Assembly: GCA_954871525.1 (NCBI GenBank)
Contig: OX940869.1
Location: forward strand, 14,253,001 to 14,317,000
Direction of reading: 5' to 3'
DNA length: 64,000 nucleotides
From: Parietaria judaica
Taxonomy: Eukaryota; Streptophyta; Magnoliopsida; Rosales; Urticaceae
Below the pieces are notes generated by a model. It saw only the letters and a program-made list of their open reading frames with translations. It was not told where the DNA came from and did no database searches. Of the stretch, positions 12,454 to 24,300 are shown in pieces. The translations under genes were made by a program, and so were the position numbers. Every line of letters begins with the position of its first letter. The stretch's first letter is position 1.

Positions 12454-14561
12454 CTTCATTAGAACACACCAATAAGAAACTATTAATACAAATATAAAAC
12501 ATTCTATTCAAACTTTCGGGCCAAAAATCATATTAAGGTCTTTAAAAAAAATGTGTTGCGTTTTATTGTATAAGAATAATATTTGAAGAAGTGTGTAAAG
12601 AAAACTCTTAGATAAGTTGTATATTAAGGTATATGACAATGAAAGCTGCACAAGACACTTTAAATGCATGAACCTAATTATTAGAATTTTACTATAGGTA
12701 TCCATTTTTTAATTAAAATAATCAGATTTATCCATTATCTCAATATATTCTATAAATTTTAATATACTGGTTGAATTTTCTTTGGTAGTTCTTTGCATTC
12801 AAACACTATATGATATATTATGAGTAAACTTGTAAATAAACAACCATGAACTCTGGAATTCCGATAAAAGTCGATAAATTTTGCTTCCGATTTTTTAAGA
12901 ATAAATTGGCTTCTGTTATAAAAATTCATGGAGTACGAACCGTCTATATTTTTAATTCGACACCGTTGTTTGATTGTAGTTTTTTTAAAATAAGAAATAA
13001 AATAGGGTATGAGATCGAAACCGGATACCCGGTTCCGATTTTAAAAAATCTGGAGCCATAACTTTTTGGTCCCTATTTGTTTTGTAAATGTGGTATATAT
13101 CCGAACCGATACCACATTTCTCACATATTTACAGGCTTAATTATGAGTGTGGTCGGAACTTTTGGGAACCATAGAAAAGCTCTGTTTACACTTAGCAATT
13201 TACAACCTTAAAACTACTAACTTTTTCCTTCCCCATAACTCCAGAAAGCACACAAATTACGGAACCCAGAAGCACTAATACATATATTATGACTATGAGT
13301 TTCAAACAATTCCCAAGAAGAAGAGTAAAAGCTTTTACTGTAGGTTCATTAAAAAATTCCTAAGTTTTAGAAATACAACGATCATGTTTTCTGTTACTGT
13401 AAATGCTATGGTTTAACTAATTTAATTAGTTTTTATACACTCTGTTTGTAAAAAAAAAAAAAACCTTTATTTTGCTTCGTAAAGTCTTGGCTATGCCCTT
13501 TGAAGGAGTGCACGCACCTGGTTTCCGACAATTGGAAATCAGCGGGATTAATTGTGGGATGATTTTTATTCCTAGAAAATAAAATAAAAAATGACAAACG
13601 AAATCATACCTTCCATATTTAAATTGCAAACTCTGCTTCGTCTACCTTCAATGGTGGAACGCTGGAGCTTCTGCACGTCTTGCTGTCACCTCCCAATCCG
13701 CTCACGTCGTTTTCGATTTTTCTGGGGATTTGCTTACGTTATCGGAGCCACAACCGGAGGCTTGTGATCCTATACGTCGTCCACCTCGTGAATGGAAACA
13801 CCACCGACCGTCTTACGCCGATCGCCGCAAAGCTTCGTGATAATCACTCGGTAAGAAATTAAGCTCTGAGCTTGGGACAAACGGATGAATTTCTCATGTT
13901 CGATGAAGGACAAATATGGAAATTTCTATATATCATTTAATTATTACTTTATATAAACCAAATATTATGGTTAGAGGTGTAAAGAAAAATATTACCAAAA
14001 ATCACAATCTTTATTGAAAGGTGCCCAAAATTAACTATCCAAACATAAACCACTCTCCCATTAGAAAGTTGTAAGCGTTTTTATTTAAAAACAAAAACCA
14101 AAAAAATGTGACAAAAAATATATATTTAAATAAATATTATAAGGCCTATTGGAGGAACAAATGTGACAAAAAAATGTAAGGGAAAAAAAAGGAAAGGAGG
14201 AGTCCGAAGAGACTTTCATTTAGCAGTCTAAGTAAGGTGTTTTATTTTTTTAAAATAAACTTTGTACCCTTTCTTTTTACTTTAAAACTTTAACCGAATT
14301 CTATATATATAAACGAAGTGAATAGGAGGGGGACAATACCCATTAAAACAATAGAATATAAGTAGGATGAAAAAGAAAAAAAAAACCCAGTACCATAACA
14401 TAAATCAATTAAAAAGATAGTAGAATTTATCGTGGTAACAAAAGACCACTTCTCACACAAATATAATAATCAAATACCCAAATCCAAATATAAAATTCAA
14501 ACTTGAAAAATTACTTTCACCAACAAAAGACACTATCACCGTTAACTTTAAAACTTGCACG

Positions 14562-17268
14562 TCACTCTTTTTCCTCGCTATCATCTTCTTGAATTTCAGC
14601 CATCTTCCTCTTCCTCGTAGATTCAGCCTCAGAAGTTGAGAACACAGTAGCATCCTGTGAGTAAAAAATGTAAGTAAAATTTTGATTTTAAAAATTAATA
14701 AATCAAATTTTGATAGGAAAACATTTACCTTTGGGATAATTTTGTTCTTTTGACTGCCACTCGTTGTTCCAGCTGTTGTTGATAAACGTTCCTAAAGATT
14801 CATTATATTTTCTATTTCGTTAGTCGAATAATTCGTTTGATGTAAGTTTTGAAGAAAAAAAAAAGTTAAAATAGAACAATATGTCATTGTTTAAAATAAT
14901 TACCTTTGCTTCTTTTAGTTTCTCCCCTAGATCTTCGATTGTTTCAATTGCATTAGTAATTGTAAACATGTCACTGCCTTTGAAGTTATAATCTGTTAAG
15001 GTCAATTGGAAAACAAACTCTCTTCAGCACAATGCAGTAACTTCTTTAGGAATTTCATCTGCAACAGTTTTGTTTAGAAGTTTGAGGGGTGATGAGTCAA
15101 TCAATTTTTCGCCCACCCTTTGCATCGTAACAAATGTTGCTGACTCTGTCCCATCACTCACAGTCACGTGTATTTTGAACCTACAAATTAAAAATTGGTA
15201 TAAAGTGACATTCTATTCATAATTTCTTTTTCCTAGAATTATGCTCTAAAATTTATAAAACACACAGACATATATATATAATAGTATATATAAACATATA
15301 TATATATATATATATATAATAGTATTTCTTACAAAGGGAGAAGGTCGCTAGACTCTCTTTCGCAACATGTGTACTTTTTGTCCACAAAAGGGACCTTTTT
15401 CAGACATGATATACACCCAGGATAATACCATCCACATCGTTCTTGTATTTTTTCGATCACCCCAACAATAGTGATACAATATCCCTGTATTTTTGGTAAT
15501 ATATGAATAATAATAATAATAAAATTAATATATAAGAAATGCTGAAATTTTAATAAGATATGAGCTTACTTCTTTTTCGTTCTTCCATTCTGCCATTAGA
15601 AGTTTGTCAATTGTCATCCGATTTTGGCACATTTGTTCTTCAAAACTGAGTTTGGACGACTCCAACAGTTTGAGTCGAGGCATTTCAAGTTTAAAAATTT
15701 CAGCCACTCTTTGAACGTATTCATGTTTGATGTTAACATATAACTTGCTGGCGCTTGTTGTTCCCAAATTTATAACACCTAAAAACAAAATCAATCAGTA
15801 TCATTACTCAATATTTTCTAACAAAAAATGTATATACTAAGTTTAAAATAAAAATAAAAATAATAAATGTGTATATATATACCACAATATTTTTTTTTGG
15901 GTGTAATTAAAACACAAATTCAGATAGAATTGAAAAGTGAGAAAACAGATTTTAAATTTTCAATTAGTTGTAAAATCTATCAAACATATAAACACCATTT
16001 TAATCCCATTTAGTGGTAAAATAGACGACATTAATTATTATTTTTAATTAAAGTATACTAAAAACTGTAATATATTAAAACGTTAAGGAATATGATCAGT
16101 ATAATTTTATTTTAAAACACATTTTATAACACAAGAAAAATTAGAGACATTAAATAATGGGAAATTATATTAAAAAAATGTCAATCATACAGAGAGTATG
16201 GGATTACATTATGATAATTTGTATACTGAAAAAGGTATAGCAAAGATAATGTAAATTATTCTGATTAATTATATAATTAATGATAAATATAGATTAAAAT
16301 TAAAATTTACCTTGGAATAACGAAACTTTAGTTGAAGTTATAATGATAATTAGAGGTCCAGTAGACTCTTTCACTAATTTTTCAACATCAAATGTTTCTC
16401 CAAGTTTTTGCCAAAGAGTCACTTTATAAGTGATTGAGCTGTTAAAGGAATGAGAAACAAAAAAAATGAATTATAATTGTTAATTAAAAAACAAATAATA
16501 TTCTACTATGCATAGGAAATTAGGAAAAAAAATTAAGTCTTACTTATCAGAAATTATTTCTATATCCCTTTTACTAACACATTCTTTGCCCACGGTTTCA
16601 ACATCGCCGATGGTAGTTATGCATCCGATTATATCTGCATAACAATAATTTATTAGTATGTAAGACTTAAAAAAATACATAAAAGAAAACATGAACATAT
16701 ATATATATACGTACCTGTTAGAACTGTGTTTTCATTCACACGCTTTTTTATGACATTTGCCGTAACAAATTGAAAACCGTGCAAATTAATTGAAGGAATA
16801 TTCTCAATCTTTGTTATAGAGGTCATTAAAGAGAATAATATTTTAAATTTGCAATCCACCACTTTGTATGATCCTGTATTTGCGACTAAATTGAAATTTT
16901 CTATACGGTAAACATTCCCCTCCACTATTTTTGGCTGGAACCTGTTCACCAAATTCTTTTTTATTGTCGCGCTGATTAATGTTTGCTGTAATAAACAAAA
17001 ATACACTTTGTAAAGCAAGACTACATCAATTGCATAAAATATGATATGCATAAAAGTTTAGAAATTAAATATACCATTAAGAATAAAAATAACACTGTAA
17101 ATAATAGAAGGAAAAAAAACTTACTTCTTCGTCGATCAAAATCATGTCAACACTTATCAACTCTCCGTTTTTCTTCGTATTTCACGATTTCCAAATTCTC
17201 GAAACTCTAACTTTCACACATGAATTTTCATTTTTTGGGATTAAGTTTTTAAGAGACACAATTGCCAT
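14562..17268 (-). pseudogene. RPA70-like single-strand DNA-binding protein of the Helitron, 9 exons, two stops
   Basis: Exons: 17268-17125, 16985-16715, 16634-16544, 16438-16311, 15778-15570, 15484-15333, 15180-14904, 14791-14729 and 14654-14562, all GT-AG and in phase; 1428 nt, 475 codons plus stop. Visible are OB folds resembling RPA70 DBD-A (ISATIKKNLVNRFQPK, EGNVYRIENF), DBD-B (YKVTLWQKLGETFD, GTTSASKLYVNI) and DBD-C with a zinc-ribbon pattern (CGWYYPGCISC...YTCC), then a basic/acidic tail (TRKRKMAEIQEDDSEEKE). The family binds single-stranded DNA and would coat the displaced strand. In-frame TGA codons at 17182-17184 and 15024-15026 interrupt it; otherwise no frameshift. It lies 5' of the RepHel gene on the same strand. 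A captured host RPA1 fragment is less likely because the full domain set is present. Confidence 0.85.
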
Positions 17269-17757
17269 TTTGAGAAACAAAAAGGAGTATGTGAGAATGA
17301 TACTGCTGATTTACAAACTTGTTCTATATATAGATGAGTGTAAATGGTTAAGATTAATTGTCATTTAAAAAAATAACTTACAAATTTAATACATGTTATT
17401 TAGACGTTAAACTTTCATATGAATATAAATTGATCAATTGGTATTTTAAGCGACAAAGAAAGATGAAAGATATTTGCTTCTTCGTTACATTTGATGGCAC
17501 GGAGGATAAATAAACCAATTCTAATATAATTTTCAATTTTCCTAATGTAGAAAGATGAGATGCGGGAATGGAGGCATATGAATACTGGATTGGTTAATTT
17601 AGTGTTGATGAATGATCATATGAAACACTTACAGACTATTATGTATGGTTCAATAGAGAGTCTAGCCAATACTAACAATATATTGTCCAAGTAATAAAGT
17701 CTATTATATTCCCCTTTTAGCATTTGGAACTTATATATATATATATATAATTATACA

Positions 17758-19114
17758 CATCCTATAGAAATTTTAAGCGACGTCTTGATGATCTTCATCA
17801 ATTGGTATTTTTTTAATCAAAAGCATTAAGTATACCTGTAATCATTTAGTTTGTGATTTAATGCATTAAATCTATATGTGTACTCAATTATATTGTTTCA
17901 TATTCAATAACGTTCTATGCAATATATATGTGTAATCAATTTTTTAAAATATATATATATTAGTTTGTAATTTGATGCATATGTGTAATCAAGTTAAATA
18001 ACATATTATTAGTTTCTATTTGATAACTATTGCAATTTCAACCGAGATCTCTTCATCAAAATGATCTTCCTTTTTTTGTAATTTAATGCATTAAATATAT
18101 GTGTAATCAATTTTAAATAACATATTTTATTAGTTGCTATTTGATACTATTATTCATAATACTTTATTATAGAAGTAGTAACTTATATAAATAAATGCCC
18201 ATAAAATAGCATTTAACAAACTTTAAGGTGTGAAGCAAAATTTGCACTTCCAATACTTATCTAAACGTTCATTTTTAATCGCTTAAAATTCAGTGGTTAA
18301 ATCCATTGCAATAATTAAATTTATGGCTATTAAATGAACAAACTTTATTAAATTAATGGCTATGAAAAGGTATATATATATGGAGGGAAGAATAATACCA
18401 GTGGTTATTTCCAATTCATATGAATATAAACTTGATCATAACATCCTATAGAAATGTTAAGCGACATCTTGATGATCTTCATCAATTGGTATTTATTTTT
18501 AATTTAAAGCATTAGTATACGTGTAATCATTTAGTTTGTGATTTAATGCATTAAATCTATATGTGTAATCAATTATATGATTGTTTCATATTCAATAACG
18601 TTCTATGAAAATATATGTGTAATCAATTTTTTTAATATATTATATATATTAGTTTGTAATTTGATGCATTAAGTATATGTGTAATCAAGTTAAATAACAT
18701 ATTATTAGTTTCTATTTGATAGCTATTGCAATTTCAACCGACATCTCTTCATCAAAATGATCTTCCTTTTTTTTGTAATTTAATGCATTAAATATATGTG
18801 TAATCAATTTTAAATAACACATTTAATTAGTCGCTATTTGATAATACTATTATTGATAATACTTTATTATAGAAGTAGTAACTTAAATAAATAAATGTCC
18901 ATAAAATAACAGTCAACAAACTTTGTGGTGTGAAACAAAATTTGCACTTTCAGTACTTATATAAACGTTCATTTTCAATCGCTTAAAATTCAGTGGTTAA
19001 ATCCATTGCAATCATTAAATTTATGGCTATTAAATGAACAAACTTTATTAAATTAGTGGCTACGAAAAGGTATATATATGGAGGGAAGAATAGTAACAAT
19101 GGTTATTTCCAATT
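17758..19114. repeat. tandem duplication, 684-bp period, two copies
   Basis: Copy 1 starts CATCCTATAGAAA at 17758 and copy 2 starts identically at 18442; both end near TTATTTCCAATT (18415 and 19114). They differ by scattered substitutions and short indels. The unit is AT-rich with no ORF. A further TTCATATGAATATAAA echo at 17415 and 18414 suggests the unit once extended further. It lies between the RPA gene and the Helitron 5' end. Confidence 0.85.
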
Positions 19115-20600
19115 AATTTTCAAAATGAGAATTTGTAATGTTGCAAGCATTGAAAAATATGAAGTTATTCATGCATAAATGAGATTTCAAAAGCTTGCAC
19201 GATTATTATCTCAACGAAAATAGTAGGACTAATTTATTTCCTTCCTATCTTATGACTTAAATGAAAGAAAGGAAGAGGTGACACATATAATAATATAAAA
19301 GTTTTTGGAATGCCATCAATGTGAAATTCTTAATTTTTTAATTCTTATAGCGATGTCTATATATATATATAGAGACAGAAGAGATGTTTTTTTTTTTTAA
19401 TATATATACAAAGATTACTAAATAATTTTTTTTTTTCATAATGAAATATACGTGCAAAATAAAAATTAGTATTGAATGTTCATAACGCATTAAGAGGGGT
19501 TTCTAAGAATATAGAGAAAAAAATATGAAATAATGGAACTAATTTGTAGTCAACGCATTAATTATTTACAATACACGACTTCTAAAAGTCTTACATATAA
19601 CCAAATTTATCCACTTAATGGAAAGATTAATATGAAAACATGACAATCACTACTACTCATAAATATTTTCACTAATGTCTTCCTCCTCCATTGCGGTTTT
19701 ATAAAACCGCACCGAATTCACCATTGCCTCTGTTTGGTTGGAGGAGAGGCGGACGCGGTTAGTTGTTGCGTGCGTCATAGAGCAATGCTTTGTCTATGAA
19801 GGATGCGAATCCGAAAACGAAGATTGTGGTAGCGTAGAGCTCTGCATGATGGAGCTCGTTTATTAATAAGGATATGTAACCTCATTATGAGCAAGCTCGC
19901 CAAATTACTAATTATTTAGTCATGTTTTCCACTTGTAGAAAACATGACTTATCCTGTACGAATATTACAATAAACGTGTATATCACCATTTTCACATAAT
20001 AAACATGTAAACGACCACACAACAGAGAACATACGACGGAAATGACATAAAAATAACAAACAAAAAAAACGCATTTGATATATAACAGAGTTGTATGTTA
20101 TAGAAGGCAAATGGACTACACACATTATACATAGTTATAACACATTATAGCATGAAATAGTACATCTCCAAGAGAGAAACAGTAGAAACAATTAATCATG
20201 TTATTAATAATCAAAATAAATGGCAATAAAGTCATCCCTCTGTTAATTTTTATATACATAGATATATGCATAAGAGCAAAAACAAAACAAAAAAGGATGG
20301 ATAGAAAAATGAAAGGGTCATTTTTCAATGGATGAAGAAATAATTGCAAGTTTGATATTCATGAAGGAAAAAAAAAATGAGAAAGTAGTTATCTTGAATT
20401 CTCTTCGTTCTATTTTTAAATGAGTGTAGTGTAAAACATAAGAGAATAAGAGAGAATCAAGTTAATATATTTATTGATAAACTATAGGTATTTCGTCGTG
20501 TTCCATCTGAAACGTCGGTTTCTACAAATTATTAGAAATAGCATGTAATTGACAAAGCTACTAAAATTTCGGAATGGTCGTACTAATTACAAATCAAATT
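19115..20600. other. Helitron interior without recognisable genes
   Basis: The stretch is mostly AT-rich. A perfect 18-bp palindrome GCGGTTTTATAAAACCGC occurs at 19693-19710, within a less AT-rich island (about 19680-19880) that may be captured sequence. I see no gene. Confidence 0.5.
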
Positions 20601-20619
20601 CTATAGCATATAACATGGT

Positions 20620-21570
20620 TAGTTGGACGAAGTTGAAGATAACCCAACCTCTAGAAGGGGTGGGGCAACAATCGGCGTTGGAGAGATGAGGATCGAAAGA
20701 GCGGACGTTTCGGAACGGAGGACAGGGTTCAATGGCGGAAGTTTAAGCAGGATGAATTCCCCAACCTCGTAGCAAGTAGAGAGATAACAAAAGGAAGATA
20801 CAAACGTCAAAAAACAGAGGAATTACCAAGGAATCTGCGACATTACTATTTATTATACCTGGCTCAGTTGAACTCCCAGAGAAGGATACCAACAAAATCT
20901 AAATCACAATCTGCTATGCTAACAATGAATAAAATTGACTCTTCAACCATATGTAAAATTGAAACGAAAATCTGAAAAACGAATCTCGAATGAGAAACAA
21001 TGAAAGGTTAATAAATTCCTGTATGTTCAATAATTTAACCATATGAAATATAAAACCAAAAATTCAAGAAAAAATTAAAAAAGCTGAAAACAACATTCCG
21101 GGAAAAACAATCTCACTTAACCGTCGATGACAATCAACAAAGCAGGTGCGGAGACTGCAATGCGGCGAGGCAGAGGCAGAGGCGGAGACTGTGAGACAGC
21201 GAGGCGGAGACTGCGATACAGCGCGGCGGAGGCGGGGACTGCACGACGGCGAGGCGGAGGCGGAGACTGCGATACAGCGCGGCGGAGGCGGGGACTGCGC
21301 GACGGCGGCGGCGGAGGCGGAGGCGGAGAGCGCGCGACGGCGAGGCGGAGGCGGAGGCGGAGAGGGAGACGGAGAATGCGGAAGAGAAGAATGGTGACGA
21401 TTAAAATATGACTCGTTTGAGTTACTTGGAAAGGTAATCCTGTTCTTCAAGACTAAAACCCTCACGCTCTAGCGAAGAAGAAGACAACGGAAATTGGTTT
21501 GGGCCTGGATTTTAGGCCCAACAATACACAACTCGGGCTTTCAAAGCACTCAATACTATTAGTGTGAATG
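20620..21570 (-). other. possible captured host gene fragment (promoter plus GC-rich 5' exon-like region)
   Basis: On the minus strand this stretch opens with TTGGGCCTAAAATCCAGGCC-like site-II words (about 21500-21525), then a pyrimidine-rich leader with TCTTCTTCTTCGC, then a GC-rich Ser/Pro/Ala-rich frame (21465-21064) made of imperfect ~25-30-bp repeats at 21160-21360. Site-II boxes and such a leader are typical of plant housekeeping promoters, so this may be the 5' end of a gene picked up by the Helitron. The protein is too low-complexity to identify. The track from 20620 to 20830 is also less AT-rich but unassigned. Confidence 0.35.
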
Positions 21571-21825
21571 ATGGTGGAAACTGGCAAGTAAAGACTGAGT
21601 ATTTTATGATGAAGGAGGTGGAACTTTTAAAACATGTCTCTATGTCTTCCTTATTAAAGTTTAAACGTTTATGAGAAGTATAGTAGTAAAAAAAAAATTA
21701 AAAATTGTAGAATTTGAGAATTCTGGATGCAGTGATCTCGTGACTTTAAATTGTGAAGTTACTTTGTAGACACCACCTTTTCTTAATACCTTGATAAGAT
21801 TGTGTCACATCATCTTGTAGTTCTT

Positions 21826-21844
21826 CCTTTTATATATATATAGA
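21826..21844 (-). other. Helitron 5' terminus
   Basis: On the minus strand TC at 21844-21843 begins an AT-repeat followed by AAAAGG, preceded by host A. Plant Helitrons commonly start TCTATA...AAAAGG. It is the best-matching candidate I found upstream of both genes. Confidence 0.65.
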
Positions 21845-22384
21845 TTTGTGTTAGCAAAATAATCTATAGAACTGTTTTTACCTACTATCTAACTTAATAA
21901 GTTTATCAATTTTTGTTAGCACCAAAAGTTTTATGCACCATTTTAGACCAAAAAGTGAAAATTACTATTGAGGATAATTTTTTATATATTTTACTGCAAA
22001 GTCTAATGAAGTCCAAAATCGAATTTAAGCAATCTCAAACACGGTGTTTAGTGAAATCAATTATTGGTAAAAAAAAAAATATTTTTGATTTTCAATTTAA
22101 AACAAATAATAATATCTAGAATTTGTAAGAGTAAAGCCGAGAACAATGAGCATGATGCAAAACTATCGTGCTTATTAGGGATCAAAAATCAAAGAAAAAT
22201 TATGTATATAATTTGTTCATGTCCAGAGAAATGGACCTGGACAATTTGGAACGACTAAGTATTTTACGACAATTTCGTTTAAAATAAAAACTACATGCGT
22301 TCGTTTTGTGTTTCATGTCGTTAGAAAGAGAAACGACATGTTATCAAAGAGTGGTTTTCATTGAGAGTAGAAGAGTCAATTATT
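21845..22384. other. AT-rich spacer
   Basis: Between the Helitron 5' end and the next foldback element I see only AT-rich DNA with short chance ORFs. Confidence 0.6.
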
Positions 22385-23855
22385 GGGTTAATTACGGCGA
22401 AAAGACCCAAACTATAGTCAAATGCTCTGCTGTGTATACAACCTTCGTAAATGGCGATAAAAGTACCCAAGTTTGGCATTTGGGAGTTGACCAACCATTT
22501 CCGTCCAAAATCATTGTTCTCCCATTAGACAGCGCCCACGTGGCCAAAACTCACTCGCTGACGGGGCACATACTCACCACGTGTACTGTACACGTCAGAA
22601 TTAAAAAAAAACTCAGAAAATTAGAATTAAACAAACAAAACAAAACCAATTAAAACACACTAAATAAATAAATCTAAAAAAAAAACTTAAAACAAATTAA
22701 AAACAAAAAAAAAAACAAAACCTCAAAATTTAAAACTCCTGGCCATCGAGCTATTCATCTTCATCTCTTTCTCTTTCTCTTTCTCTCTCTTTTCATCGCA
22801 CACTTTCTCTTACTCCTCTTTATGTCATTTTTAGGCAAAGTTTATATCGTTTTTTTTTTTCTTTCTCCCAACACTGTGTCGTTTTTTAGGCCCAATTACC
22901 CCAACAGAACTGCAAGCATATGGAACCAACACAAAATCAACTCAACATTTGATTAAGATAATTGCATAGATGAAACCAAACATCAATGCCTTAAAATTTC
23001 ACAAACTTTCAATGGCTTAACAACATTTCATATCCCTAAATTCAAACATTGAACACCATAGATAAATTTCTCCTAATGTCCTCTGTTTTCTCAAACCCGC
23101 ACTTGCATTCGGCATTCCCGTCTTGGTAGCGGGCTAAAACATCGTCGCCATCAGCATAAAGATCAATCCAGTGAAAAAAAAAAAACAGCAACCTCCTTCC
23201 TATTTAGAATCAATCCAGATTTAGCAACCCATCATCACATTTATAAACTGAAAATGCATATTATCATTAACAATTTCATACCTTCGTCCTGTAACATCTA
23301 CAGAACCGTCGTCCCAGGTTCAAATCGGTCCCAAAAATGTAGAGGACTGTCGTCGCTCCACAGAGGCAAACCCATTTACCACCGGGTTGAGACGGGCATG
23401 CACCGAGTTCTCCCTGCCGCTTAACCCCAGTGGACGAAACAGAATCCTGAGAATCCATCCGACATGGGGCTGAAAGAAGAAGACTGGCCGAAGAGGAAGA
23501 AACGACTCCTTCGTGCGCCGTGTGAAAGGAGTCGGTGAAGAAAAAGGGCGAAGAAGAGGAAGAGTAAAATGAAGAAGAACCCTAATTTGGGCTCAATATG
23601 GATGTCGAATGTTTTTAAAATGAGGTTTTAATGTTTTAAATTCTGACACGTGGCAACGACTTGCCTCGTCAGCGAGTGGGGTTTGGCCACGTAGGCGATG
23701 TCAAATGGCTGGTTAACGAGAGAACAGTGATTTTGGACGGAAATGGTTGGTCAACTCCCGAATGCCAAGTTTGGGTACTTTTGCCGCCATTTACGGAGGT
23801 TGTATACACAGCAGGGCATTTGACCAAAGTTTGAGTTTTTTCGCCGCAATTAACC
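22385..23855. mobile_element. foldback / MULE-like element with ~215-bp inverted ends
   Basis: The left arm (22386-~22600) starts GGTTAATTACGGCGAAAA and reappears inverted as the right arm (~23640-23855), whose reverse complement starts GGTTAATTGCGGCGAAAA. The arms share long stretches such as GTTGACCAACCATTTCCGTC. No clear target duplication is visible. The head resembles the shorter foldbacks at 55890 and 57381. Between the arms lie a pyrimidine-rich stretch and a GRF zinc-finger exon on the minus strand, so it may be a gene-carrying (Pack-MULE-like) element. Confidence 0.75.
23282..23458 (-). CDS. GRF-type zinc-finger exon (partial gene)
   Basis: The exon begins with ATG at 23458 and ends at a plausible donor (ACGAAG|GTATG). 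The 59-residue product has WVCLCG, then GRRFCRC, matching the C-x-C-G ... G-R-x-F-x-x-C pattern of GRF zinc fingers, which bind nucleic acid and are common in small plant proteins. A second region on the same strand (about 23195-23060) gives an open frame with CKCG but I could not join it with confidence. The exon sits inside inverted transposon arms, so it may be captured or may be the element's own gene. No function is proposed. Confidence 0.5.
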
Positions 23856-24300
23856 GATATTTGCCGCAAGTATTTTTTTGCCGCCTTCCAAAATAAAACG
23901 ACAATTAGTTGGTTAGAACGTTTGGTCGTTTAATGTGAAACTTGATGAAACGCTAACGGTTGTTTCATAATCTAAAAATGCAACGGTTGCAATTAAAATT
24001 AAGGTAACTAGATAACTGCAATTAAACTTTTAATTAATGACACGTCTTTGGTGTTTTTTTTTTTAACGTAAAAAGTAAAAATATACAAACATTTGGTCAA
24101 GACAATAATGTTTGGTAAATGCAAAATTCTATAGATTTACTATATATATATATGAACTGTTAACTAGAATCGAGGTTTGAATGAGCGTCGGAAATCTCGG
24201 TGTTGCCCAACATTTTTGGCGATCGGCACTGATTTTCTTTAAAGTGAAGGTTAAGTCTCTTTTGCATCGGAAAAGTTGTGTTACGCTAGGGTCGGTTACT
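23856..24300. other. AT-rich spacer
   Basis: I see no gene; the last five bases (TTACT) are the target duplication of the following solo LTR. Confidence 0.6.

Larger units (their letters stand above)
5229..13616 (-). pseudogene. Helitron Rep/helicase (RepHel) transposase, 12-exon model, broken
   Basis: Exons on the minus strand, all phase-compatible: 13616-13610, 13571-13518, 12453-12157, 11969-11673, 11091-11026, 10926-10855, 10747-10682, 10520-10449, 10361-8982, 8892-8010, 7298-5462 and 5387-5229 (TAA). The protein combines an HUH nuclease (two-His motif, two Tyr) with a PIF1-type helicase and would nick and unwind the element for rolling-circle transfer. Four lesions break it: one surplus base near 8354-8362, TGA at 7102-7104, one missing base near 6068-6073 and TGA at 5501-5503. 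Exon lengths confirm exactly +1 and -1. The large exons are firm; the first five small exons are inferred from splice sites and phase, and the acceptor at 11091 is the weakest. The first ATG lies in the 7-nt exon 1. Confidence 0.82.
3937..21844 (-). mobile_element. Helitron, apparently full length, decayed
   Basis: Reading the minus strand, the element starts TCTATATATA...AAAAGG at 21844 and ends with a perfect 6-bp-stem hairpin (CCGCGC AAC GCGCGG, 3949-3963), 8 bases, then CTAG (3937-3940). The bases flanking the ends are A and T, the standard Helitron target, with no target duplication. Inside, on the same strand, are a Rep/helicase gene and an RPA70-like gene, the two genes of autonomous plant Helitrons. 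The 5' third has no transposition gene but holds a tandem duplication and a gene-like GC-rich fragment. Both genes carry stops or frameshifts, so this copy should not move by itself. The 3' end is firm; the 5' end rests on motif and flanking base and could belong to a neighbouring Helitron. Confidence 0.8.

Noticed and set aside
17758..19114. The tandem units considered as LTRs of a small element
   Set aside because: The copies are directly adjacent without an internal region, and no TG...CA ends or target duplication are visible.
19350..19376. TATATATAGAGA considered as the Helitron 5' end
   Set aside because: The following base is C, not the T expected for insertion next to A, and no AAAAGG-like motif follows; the site at 21844 fits better.
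21127..21411. Gly/Arg-rich plus-strand frame
   Set aside because: It is a product of the GC-rich minisatellite in the Helitron; the opposite strand has the better promoter-like context and even that is uncertain.
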